A stretch of 32,741 nt of DNA, from assembly GCA_015680685.1 (NCBI GenBank), contig MNCI01013908.1, positions 1,042,966 to 1,075,706 on the forward strand, written 5' to 3'. Origin of the DNA: Gnetum montanum (lineage: Eukaryota; Streptophyta; Gnetopsida; Gnetales; Gnetaceae). A program made the position numbers and the translations under genes. Below are positions 1 to 10,600 of this stretch, one piece after another. The first letter of the stretch is position 1; each line of letters opens with the position of its first letter. The notes beneath the pieces were generated by a model, which saw only the letters and a program-made list of their open reading frames with translations, was not told the origin of the DNA and made no database searches.

Positions 1-336
1 TGCAATGATGGAGTAATCTTGATCTTTATTGCCAGTCATGTACGTGTCCAAGTACATCACACTCAAATAAAGGTTTCGTACAATTACAATCATCACACTA
101 TAGGCATGCATTGGAGAAAGACTTGAGATGAACTAAAAATGAACAAAAAAGACTCTATTCTAACACTAACTTCTAACACCCCCTTCCTGTGTATCCAAAT
201 GTGTATTTATAGGCTTACATAGGAGTCATGATATCATGTATCTGATATTGTTGGCCAGGCCGCGATATCGCATACCTAATATCACGGATCCAATATTGCG
301 AATCCGATATGGAGCCTAAAAAATCATGGTTCATCA
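1..336 (-). mobile_element. Partial LTR of a Ty3/gypsy element, minus strand (same family as the LTRs at 17.07 and 26.06 kb)
   Basis: Read on the minus strand, this begins TGATGAACCATG at 336, matching the start of the LTR at 26057 (TGATAAATCATG). It then has a segment rich in GATATC palindromes (CATGATATCATG at 227-238, GCGATATCGC at 262-271), a TATAAATA box at 211-204, and downstream text that aligns with the LTR at 26057 (CTTTATT, then GATGTACTTGGACAC). The 3' part runs off the window. It interrupts another LTR, whose last 116 bases follow directly at 337. Only one end is visible, so the target duplication cannot be tested. Confidence 0.7.
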
Positions 337-452
337 TACATAATGTCAAATATCACTTATATTTTTCATTTGGTATATTTTCTTTGTACACATAATGTCT
401 AATATATCGTATATTTGACGTTTTCCATGACATCTAGGGATGGGATGTCACA
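337..452 (+). mobile_element. 3' end of an interrupted LTR (family X)
   Basis: These bases match 2214-2329, the end of the solo LTR described below, at roughly 80-85% by eye, and finish in the same way (GATGTCACA). The rest of this LTR lies left of the window, beyond the minus-strand LTR that split it. Its CA end at 452 abuts integrase coding sequence, so this LTR itself seems to have inserted into a pol gene. Confidence 0.65.
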
Positions 453-1119
453 ATAGTCATAGATAATGGACCATAATTTAGTAGCCATGAAATGCTTAGT
501 AGGCATTAAGCATTCCTTCTCATCACCATATTACCCCCAAGCCAATGGACATGTTGAAGTAAGTAATAAGGCCATCAAAAACTTCCTCAAAAAGATGTTG
601 TACAATAGCAAATGCAAGTGGCATGGGCATATTGTCTATGCACATTGGGCCTACCAAATAACCTATCAAACCGTAACTAGTGTAACCCCATATAGCCTAG
701 TTTATGGTTCTAAAGTTTTTTTACCTCTTGAATTGTAGGTGCCATCACTTTGAGTAGCCTTTTCAGACTTCATCAACAATGAACAAAATAAGGATCTATG
801 CATCATGAACATAGACTCGACGGAGAAGAAAAGGATGCAAACACTTGCTCATGTTGAATAATATCAAGAGAGGAAAAAATGATAACACAACCATAACCTT
901 AACAAGAACAAGATCAAGGAAGATGACTTGGTTCTTAAAGTTATCCATGACCATGTAGATAAATTCTCAGCCAACTAGGAAGGGCCTTTCTTAATCACTA
1001 AAGACTATGGCAACGAAGCCTTCAAGATAGCAGACATGGATGGAAATGAGTTGGCCAATATAGTCAATCATTACTATCTAAATTTGTATTACATGTATTC
1101 TATGAGAACTAATAGTTGA
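453..1119 (+). pseudogene. Ty3/gypsy integrase C-terminal fragment
   Basis: Begins with the integrase core motif around the second catalytic Asp (I-V-I-D-N-G-P). It then shifts frame into GIKHSFSSPYYPQANG, the conserved stretch leading to the catalytic Glu, seen here as GHVEVSNK. The WHGHIVYAHWAYQ and TPYSLVYGSK blocks follow. The C-terminal part (LADMDGNEL-like, 'IADMDGNELANIVNHYYL') ends at a TGA at 1117-1119. There is no chromodomain, which fits the Tat/Athila side of Ty3/gypsy. At least four in-frame stops and one frameshift show it is dead. The 5' part of pol is missing because an LTR ends at 452. Confidence 0.85.
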
Positions 1120-1755
1120 CATAGACAACCTCAACAGCCAATAACAAGTGAGCCTGCATAACCTTTCTTCACTTTTTGCACAACAAAGGAATTGTTAAAC
1201 TTTGTAACATGTGTGACCTATGGTAGCCTAGTTTGTTGATCATTCTATATGGCCTTATGAATTGCATTGTAATAATATGTTTTCTTTGTTTTATTTCTTG
1301 TTTTCTGGGAGTTGTGCTTGCAAGATGAAGCCTAGAGTCATTGCAAAGGTGCAACTCATCACAGCAGTCAGTCACCACGTGACCTCGATGTGCAAGATTT
1401 GGTGAGTTTGTCTTGTCATGCCAAGAGTGCTTGTTCCATTTTCATCCTATCACCATATCATTGAATCCAGCCTTATAGCATAATTATAACCTTCCTTACC
1501 CATAAATGACAATGTTGATCTATGCTTGAGACTCATGCATTATGGCCATATGACATCCCTTCATCATTCTTCACCTTCAAGTTTGTTAAATGTAATACAT
1601 CTCATTCAATGGGAAAATAATTAAGTACATTGAGTGTAACACATCTCATTAAATGGGAAAACAAAATCAAACCTAGCTTTGGTAAAGAAACCGAATGAAG
1701 GTTTCACCTCACAAAAGAAGAAGAAGAAGAAGAAGAGCAGGGGAAGCAAATTGCC
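1120..1755. other. Non-coding 3' region of the integrase element, with an AAG purine tract
   Basis: No coding sequence seen. It holds a purine-rich run at 1713-1746, mainly an (AAG)n microsatellite followed by AGGGGAAG. This could have served as a polypurine tract, but it may be only a simple repeat. The solo LTR lies five bases beyond the following CAAA. A pair of similar segments (CATCTCATTCAATGGGAAAA near 1600 and CATCTCATTAAATGGGAAAA near 1643) forms a short local duplication. Confidence 0.4.
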
Positions 1756-2334
1756 TATCACATCCCCATTCCCAAATGATGCTACTAGCTAATGAACATG
1801 ATGCCTTTTCCTAACAAGTGTTATTGTTATCTTAACAAGATCCAAAAGGGAAATTGTAATTAAGACTTGAAAGGACATGTTGTAATAACATACATGTCTC
1901 TCAAGGTGACCTTTGGGGGTTTAACCTAAGGCATTTATACCTGGAATTAGAGGCCATGTCAACATGGAGTGGCAGAGCTAGTACAAGTAAGTCACGGGAG
2001 CTAGGTGAAGTAGGATAGGAAGTTGACTACCCATCCCTTCTAGCTACTTGTAGGCCTAATTATGGTGGCAATGTTGGATTGCCTCTAAGGGAATAGATGT
2101 CAAAGAAAGAAAATCCCAAGTAACACTCTCATATCACGATTTGGATATGTTATTCCATATCAATAAAGCATTCTTTTATTTCTCTTTTTACATTTTTTTT
2201 ATTATTTCATTTATACATAATGTTAGATATCACATATATTTTTCATTTGGTATGTTTTCGTTATACACATGATGTGTAATATATTTTATATTTAACATTT
2301 TCCATCACATCCAAGGATGAGATGTCACATTGCC
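1751..2334 (+). mobile_element. Solo LTR (family X), 574 bp, with TTGCC target-site duplication
   Basis: LTR 1756-2329 is flanked by identical TTGCC at 1751-1755 and 2330-2334. It starts TATCACATCC, most simply a G-to-A change from the usual TG start, and ends GATGTCACA. A weak TATA-like word (CATTTATACC) lies near 1930 and an AATAAA at 2162-2167. The last 116 bases recur at 337-452. The direct duplication with no internal region marks a solo LTR left by LTR-LTR recombination. Confidence 0.8.
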
Positions 2335-4091
2335 AAGAAGTCAAAAGGCTAATGAAGACCAAAGGACAAACCAATGGCTCTAAACATGCAAAGGGAGGAG
2401 CTTGATGACCAATGAAAAAACTTGGAGTTAGATGTTGATTCCTCAATCACATTGTGAAGTGATCCCCATTTCAAAGCATAAAGTACCAAGGCCTATTGAT
2501 TGACCAATATGTTAGTGCCATGTTGTAGCCATGATGTTAACACTTGAAACTCATTATTAACTCTCATGAACAAATGTAACCCTCATTACCATCACCTCAT
2601 TATATCTTTATTCCATCATCACAAGTACTCTTTGATCATGGTTCAACACAACTAAATCAATTGTGGAGGGGGAACGATGGTGGTGGACCTGTAGTGGTGT
2701 TTTGTATTCTTTGTCAGTGCCTCTCTGGTCAATCATCCAAATACCAACATAGAAGGACCAATGAAATAAAACTAAGAAAATTCATATTGTAACCCTTACC
2801 CCATTAAACCCAAGGCTAAAAATTCATTGTAAAATGTGAAAATTATAATCCAAAAGATGCAATTTTACATACTTTAGCTTTTGGGGCTGAAAAATGCCTC
2901 ATAAGTGGTCAAAGCCTCAACCCCCAAGTGAAAAAAAGCCATATTATATCCATATTTATGCTTAGGGGGGTTAAAAATGCCTTTTAAACTACTAAAATTG
3001 GCATTTTGATGGGTTTTGTTGGGGCTATAACTTTTCTATGTTGGAAACATGTGTGGGAGGGTATAACCTCACCTATGCTCAATGTTGGTGGGTATAACTT
3101 CTACACCCCCTAACATTGCACCTTCTCCCTAACATTGCTCTAGCATGGCCCAACACTTCAACAATGCTCCAACTCCAACATTGATCCTACACTTCAGCAT
3201 TGCTGTTGGAAGGACTAGCATGGATGGAAAAAGCCAATGTGGGTGAAATTCACATTTACTATTTTTGGTAAATGAAATGATTTTGTTGACATGGGGGTAT
3301 CAAAACTTACCATACATAGTAACCTTGCTAGATTTGGATACCCGCAACACCTGTATGTGGAAAAAATATGTTAGTAATTAGGAAAAAATTTGCAACCAAA
3401 GTTATGGCCAAAACCCTATAGAAACCAATCCCCGACACCATAGAAGGGTTCCATGAATTTTGAAGTTCCACTTCCTAGCAATCAAGAGTTTTGAAAATTC
3501 ATTATAGGCACAAAGCTTTTGAGACCAAAATTTAGTGTGTGGTTTGGCAACAACACTAAGGAACTTGGGTTTTGAGACTCCCAGCATGATTCTTCATTGT
3601 GCCCTAAAACCCACATGCATCTTACCCCTTGCATCACCAATGCTATAGATTTTTTGAAGATTGCATTAAGGTTCTATAGTTTCGGGAGTGATGGAGCATC
3701 TAGATAGTGGAGTTTGTTGTGGCATCCAACATCATCAATTTCAACAGATTTCAAACCCTTGGTGTGGTGAACCCCCTTTTCTATTACTTCCTCATGCAAA
3801 CTTATATAGTTTCTGAACCCCCTTTATTTCTATTAAAATAAATTTTACAATTCCAATTGTTATGTAAGATATTTAGATTCAATTTATTTCATGCATATAT
3901 TTTCATATCCATGTTGCAATTACATTTTACTACCCCGATTTACACTTTATAAGTCCCCAGGTGATTTGTTAGACTGTCTAGGGTACCTCGAATCCTATAT
4001 TTTCATGGAGGGTCTTGGGATCTAGAGTTAAATCTATTCCACCTAGAATTTTTGGTTTTCCAGCAACCAAATTTTTCAAGTGCTACACTAA
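2335..4091. other. Non-coding stretch, probably decayed retroelement 3' region and LTR
   Basis: No credible coding sequence. A polypurine-like tract, TTGTGGAGGGGGAACGATGG, lies at 2661-2680; a similar one (TTGTGGGGGAGATGG) follows the integrase of element A at 23411. Downstream are short direct repeats (CCCTAACATTGC at 3108-3119 and 3127-3138) and CTAGCATGG words like those of the array at 16.1-17.07 kb. A TATATAG lies near 3800. The likely reading is an LTR between about 2.68 and 4.0 kb, used by the gag-protease element that follows, but I could not fix its ends or find a primer binding site. Confidence 0.35.
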
Positions 4092-6904
4092 ATGCTAGCA
4101 CAAACTTCATTTTCATTGTTTAGCCCACCTACAACAATGGTGATCCAAACCCTTCCTTCAATACCACAACCAATCATAAGGCCACATGACTTCCAACTTA
4201 CGCCTCAACCTTTCTTAGAAATCCCACAACCCATGACGGCACCTCAAGGACTAGATCAAGCCTTCCAAATGATCCAAGACTTAATGGAAGAGCTATGAAG
4301 GCTCAAGGCTTCCACATCTTAGACCATCCAATTAATGTATTTTTACTAGGATGATCCCATCAATCCTGAAATTCCACAACTCTTCCCCTAGGTGTTCCCA
4401 TACCACAATTTATTAAGTACAATAGTGATGGTGATCCTAACTCACACCTTATAACCTTTTGCTCTGAGTGCTTGTTACTACAAGCCTAGCCACACACATG
4501 ATAACATGAATTTTCCCTATGTCTCTTATAGGAAAAGCCCTAGAATGGTATTGTACCTTACCTAGAGGATCCATAACCTCTTTGGAAGACCTAATTTCAT
4601 AGTTTATTAACCATTTCAAGTACAACTTGAAACCTAACACAACCTTCAACCAATTAATGAAGATCAAGCAAGTACCCCTTAAGCCAATGCAAAAGTTCAT
4701 ACAACAATGGAATGCTTGGCTCAATGAAATTCCAAAACCAATAGTTGAGGCACACATTCTAGCTATATTCAAGGAGGTGCTTAATGACTTTATTAAGTCA
4801 AAAATATACTAATTATATCCATGGTCACTTAGTTATGCTTTTTCCCAAATTAAGAACATAGAGGATGCTGTAGAAGCTAGTCATGATCCCACCTATGTGG
4901 CATATAAGAACCAACACACACAAAAGGATAAGGAGAGGGGGATACAAAACAATGTAGCGATGGCCATTGTCACAAAGAAGAGCAAAATAATAATCCACAA
5001 GCCAAGAAAAAAATAACCCAAGGCTCCTACTAACAATAACCAACCCTCAACGTATGGGGTCTCTACATTGACTATTGCTAGGCCTAACTTTGAATGAATG
5101 CATACTAGGTTATCATTGAGGACATCAAAACTCCTTAACCAACTATTAAAAAATGAAAGAATAATGTATAAACAAATGATGAAAAATTATTATAAGAGGC
5201 ATGAGAGGCTATGTGAGATAATCAAGGATCACACTCTTGCAACCAAAGATGATACTTCATGCCTAGATACTTCAAATATGATCACTTCTGCCACTACCAT
5301 TAGCTACTAGGTCCTGATACTGACTTTTCCTTACACTAAAAGATGACATACAAAATATGATAGACAAGGGTGAGTTGGTGCTTGATGCCTCTAGCTTGGT
5401 TAGGCCACAAAATTAGTCAATGCATGTTTATAAGAACCCATTGAATGCCAACAACAACCCATATACCATAATGATGTTCAATGTTAATAATGCTCCAAGG
5501 CCTATGAGGGAACCATTGATGATTAGAGTAGCTCCTTGCAATGAAAGGGGCCCTTCAACTTTTACTAGTTCAAAGATCCTTTTTTTTGTAATGATAGTAC
5601 CACCAACACCCATCAAAGAGCTTTTTGTAATCAGAGTGCCCCCTCCCATTTCAACTAAGTCCATCCACATAATTGAACAACAATCCCTCATTGTAGCTAA
5701 TGTAACCAAATAATGAAAGAAGCCCACATAGAAGCTTAAACGTAAAGATAATAAGCAAGCCAAGGCATGGAAGGAATTAGTCCCACCAAAGCCCACTCCC
5801 ATCTCATCCATTTCCATAACCTCTACTACCCATGCTACTTCAACTAGCAAACCATGGAAGGATCCCAAGCCCCAAACGAAGGGGAAAGAGGCTAAGCCAC
5901 AATAACTGAAACATGAAGTTTGCATTTTGGTGTGTCTGGAGGAAGTTAAGAAAAATAGAAACAAAAAGTCCACAGTAAACAATAATCGCTTCCTCAATGC
6001 GATGGAATAAGTCAAATAGTTACTAAAGCAAAAGAACACAACGTTTAGCCTCTCTAACCTTGTCATGATTTCCATTGTGCATTGTGAGATGCTAGTTAAT
6101 ATGTTGACCTCCATTCCCATTAGTGACTACATCCCTACTAGTGAAGAGTCCATCCATGTAGTGATGGTACCATCTTCACCTAGGAAAGAGAGGAAGTCAA
6201 CATCACTAGTGTTTTGTGAAAGCAAAATCAAAACCAGCTCGTAAGATAGCGAAGTAACCTAGGCTTCTTTTTTTATAACCATAAGGGTGGGACAATATAA
6301 AGTCCATAGGTTGCATGTTGATGATGGAGCATCAAAAAATGTAATACCCTATACCATCATTGAGCATTTAGGTCTAACAAAACATATACAACACATGTCA
6401 ACATCAGCTCTTAAATCCTTTAATGGATCATGAGTTGCTATCAAAGGGATCTATCTCTTTAGACTTTGTGGTAGGGAAGTAATTCCCCATAATAATCAAA
6501 TTTTTGGTGGTGGAGAAAATACTAGGATTTAACCTTATCTTGGAGAGGCTTTGGCTAGCATAGTTACAACTATGTTCTCACCCATTCACCAAGAAATTCA
6601 CCTTCCTTACGAGGGAGGTGAAATAATCATTCATGGTGATAGCACAGTCCCTCTAGCAGCCAACAATGTAGACATAGAGTAGGGGTCTGAAGTGGAGTTT
6701 TAGGAATAAACTCCTAGCCACAAAGTCAAGAAGCCTAATGGAGTGAAAGAGGCCAAAACCAATGATGATGGACCTAGGGATACACTATGGGGAGAGCTTC
6801 CCTTCAACATCGTTAGCAAAGAAGATGGGGAGTACAAGCTCATGAAAAATCAACAATATACATTTCCTAATCTCTCAAAAATTAGGAAACATTTGCACAA
6901 GTGA
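4092..6904 (+). pseudogene. Ty3/gypsy gag-protease pseudogene without RT or integrase
   Basis: A proline-rich N-terminus (4092-4298) leads to the retrotransposon gag domain at about 4520-4810, with the typical GKALEWY...LPRGSITSLEDL, F-HFKYNL and MQKFIQQWN pattern. A basic linker follows. The aspartic protease core is near 6310-6660: VDDGASKNVIPYTIIEHLGL at 6318-6377, then YLGEALASIVTTMFSPIHQ, a block that in this family normally holds the LLGRPW and HQK sequences. The frame closes at 6904. Many stops and several frameshifts are present. No RT, RNase H or integrase follows, so the element was either non-autonomous or lost pol. The 230-residue reading on the opposite strand (5428-6120) is only a shadow. 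Confidence 0.8.
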
Positions 6905-7606
6905 CATCCACCCATAATCCACTAGCCCTATGCACTTATTTCCATGTAACCATTTTCACTTATAGCCTTGTAGCCTAGTTTACACATTACCTATATGCAT
7001 TGCTTTGTTTTACTTTATGATTTCAATTCACATGTAGCCTAAAGTTTACTTTTGTTTGCATTTTTACTTTTAAGGCCTTTTCCTTTTTTTGGAATATTAA
7101 ATATAAAAACATAATAAAAAATTTAAAACTCAAAAAATTTGTAAAAATTTTTAAAGCACAAAATTGACAAAAATGTTTTCCTTTGCAAACAATGCATGGC
7201 CCACCACAACCTTAAACTAGAAAACAATGTACATCCCGCTATGGCCTTAAACTGGCAAACATCACATGGCCTACCATGGCCTTAAACTAGCAAAACATCA
7301 TAACTTATTTTTATTTAATCTACAAATTTATGGCCTAGCCAATTTTACCTTTTGATTACATTATAATTGTACGAGTTAGCCAATGTAGCCTTATACCATA
7401 ATTGCAACATAAAACCATGTAACATGAATAAAACCATAATGTTGGAATGATATAATTGAAACCAAAACTTAAAAATAATAACTAGAATGTATAAAACATG
7501 ATAACCATAGCCACATGGTGTGGTATAAGTTTAAATAATAAACTGTAAAATAGAAAACCATCCACAATTGAATCATTGGCTAACACTATCCATGACAACA
7601 TCAAAA
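6905..7606. other. AT-rich spacer between gag-protease and the antisense gene
   Basis: No coding sequence seen. The first 150 bases are pyrimidine-rich and include GTAGCCTAGTTT, also found after the integrase fragment near 1225, which suggests related post-ORF sequence. A very A-rich part (7085-7165) follows, then a short tandem repeat listed separately. The 3' ends of the two convergent genes face each other across this spacer. Confidence 0.4.
7186..7295. repeat. Three tandem copies of a ~35-bp unit
   Basis: The word CCTTAAACTAG (or ACTGG) recurs at 7210, 7245 and 7280, exactly 35 bases apart, each preceded by an ATGGCC- or CCACAA-type segment and followed by AAAA or CAAA. Copies differ by several bases. 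The repeat lies in the convergent intergenic spacer. Confidence 0.6.
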
Positions 7607-10600
7607 TCAAGTGTGAATAACACAATAGCTGAAAACAAATAATTGGTGGTGCTTGGAGGCATCTGGAGGTTGAGGATCGTCTCCACCCTTACCATCGGGG
7701 CCATTGGTATCACCTGGTGCCTATAGCATAATAACATAAGAATAATTATTAATCAATGCACTATAAAACCAAGCCAACAACTTAAACAAAACAAAACATG
7801 ATTAAACCATGTAACAAACAAACCTAAGGGGACTTTGGAATGATGTAATTTGGAGAAAGATGCTGAAGGCCAACCTCCAAAAAATGGAGGATTTTATCTT
7901 TCATCATGTTGGCTTAGTCCACATCCCCAAGATTAATACCCGTGAGGATGTTACTCTCATCAACCTTTGTTCACATAGGCAGCTCTCGTGACACCGTAGT
8001 TATAGATACCTCACCCATGGCTATAGAGATCTAAGAAGTCAAGGATTTAGCCATAGTGATAGTGTCTCCAAATAGTTTAAAGGAACCTTTGGCTTAAATT
8101 TCTTTTATGAACAGCTCATAGTGACACTGTTCCATAGTCTCCTCTTTCAACCACTTAAGATAAGACTCACATTCAACCTTATACTTCTTCTTATGGTCTT
8201 TCTATGCCTAGCCCCATTCAAGAACCCAAGCATAGTAATCTTTCCACTCCTTACCCTTGTCGGAGATTAGGTTCATTTCCAATTGTTATTCTTCTCTTTG
8301 GCAAGGATAACCTTTTCATGGATGAAATTATGGTAATGAGCTCATGTGATCTCCTTAGTTCATAAAGACTCTATGTCAACCACGTGGGCTTGGGATCCTA
8401 TAGATCATTGATCACCTGAGCCAACCTCTTAGACTCTTCCTTTAAGGCCACAACTTGCTTCTATGGGGATTTTTTGGACCATTTGAATTCCCACAAAATC
8501 TTTGTGCATGAAATTGCAAGATTCATTGCACTTTCATACAACTTTCATGAAACATTTTCCACTTCAGTAGAAAGGCTAGGTAGAGAGTCTATCTCCATGT
8601 CATGGTTGGAGTCCCACTCAACTTTAAGCACTATAAATAATATAACCATGAAAGTATACACGCGAGCATAATTTACAACAAAAATAACTATAGCAAAACA
8701 TACATAACCAACATACCTATGAAAACCAACATAAAATAATTAAATCCAAATAAAATGAAGTCCTTATCAATTTCAAGAGCAACTTGTTACAACTAGTTGA
8801 TTGTATCCTTAGCTACTCTATGCATGAACTCTACCTTGTCTAGAACCTCTACCCATGATTTCATGTGAAACATAGAAGTAGAGGCATCTTCCTGGGGTTC
8901 AATAGCTATAACAAGTGTAACAATCTACACATGATTACAAAAAAATTTAAACATAAAAATAATAAAATATAACAAATGACACAAAAGCATGTGCATACCT
9001 AGCTCCTCCTCATCTAGGATGATGACTAGGGGTTCCCTTGGCAAAGGTTCACCAAATAGGACATCCAGTTCATCCAATGAAATGTTGGCCAATCCATCAT
9101 CCTCGTGAGGCTGTAGAAGTGCCTCCTCCAGGCACATCTGCTTCATCAATGCTGCTATGGATTAGGCTATCAAGTCTTATCACTTGTCTACAAGAACCAT
9201 GAACCAAAAAAATTAAAACAACTTAACAAAACAATGACACAATGTTAAAACCTTAAAAACTTAAAACATAAAACATAAAATATAAGACATAGAATAACCT
9301 AAGGACAAAATTAAATTAGAGCATACTTGTAACTACTCCATGTGTCTAGCCAAACTTAAGGGTAAGCCTTCTCTTAGAAGGCTACTTGGTGGCTGGAGTT
9401 GATTCTTCAACCATGGGCCACTTTAACTTTTCTTTAGCTACCCCATTAGCTTTAGCATGAAACTCCCTCTCAATGTTGGCCCACTTAACATGAGGCTAAG
9501 CCCCATGCTATCATGGAAAGTAGAACACCTACCACTAAGTCCCTTAGTCATGATAGATAGCAGTTCCCCAATGTCCTTCATTAGGTTCTAGGCCTACATG
9601 GTTGGATAAATGTGCTTTATCCAAGGCTTAGAGAGTTGGGATGCATCTTGGCTCATCCATTGTTCATCCCGCCTCATCACAAAGAACTCTGTGAATCTCC
9701 TAAAATATGCTAAAAAGAATGCATAGTGCATGTGGCACATTGTGGTGAGATCCTTCCAAAGTTTTAGGGTTTCATCCTATAACTCAGAGGCCAAGTGAAT
9801 AGCCCAATTAAACTGAGCACCTTTTGTTAGGACCTTCATCATGGTTCACACTTGGGCAATGTCAATTACCTTCTTCTATGATAGTAGCTTTGAAAATTCA
9901 TGATATCTGAACAAGGGATTTGATTCCCTTACTTCTAGCACTTGGAAATCCTCCAAGGACAACCTAGAATGACCATGATGAGCACCCGACCATGATTCCA
10001 CCTCCTCTCAATGGCCTACCTCCTTTGCTAGTTTGGTGACAATTCTCATCCCTTCAATGGGAGCACCAAAGAGGTTGTAAAAGGTACCCTCATTGATGGG
10101 CACAGGGATCAACACATTATGAACCTTGATTATGAAATTCTTGATTCCTTCATCAAAGTAGTTAATAATGTTCACCATCTCAGTAGTGGGGATGGTTGGT
10201 CTAGGTGCCATGAAAAGTTCAAGCAAACCTCCATGAGCAACGTTTACTTGAACATATCTAGGTGCCTTTTCTATCAACCAACGTTGTGCCAATTCCACCT
10301 CATAGTATTTCAAGATGAAGGTCTCCTTGGGACATCCTGAAATAACCAAGGTAATGCTATAGGAGGTGGAAACCCCTACAAAACAACAAAAAAGTGGCTA
10401 ATTAGCTTAGACATAGATACATCAAATATAACCAACATATGACAAGAACAACAAAATAAAACCAAGAAAATTATTGAAACCAAAATAACCTAAAATCATG
10501 TAAAAAATAAATAAATAAAAAAATGTTCATCTTTCTTACCTTTCTTCTTCCTACATGATGAGGGTTTTGTGGAGATCCTAATAGTGTTTCCATCTTCTAA

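Noticed and set aside
5428-6120. 230-residue open frame on the minus strand
   Set aside because: It overlaps the gag-protease reading on the plus strand, has low-complexity hydrophobic composition and no recognisable domain; it is a shadow frame.
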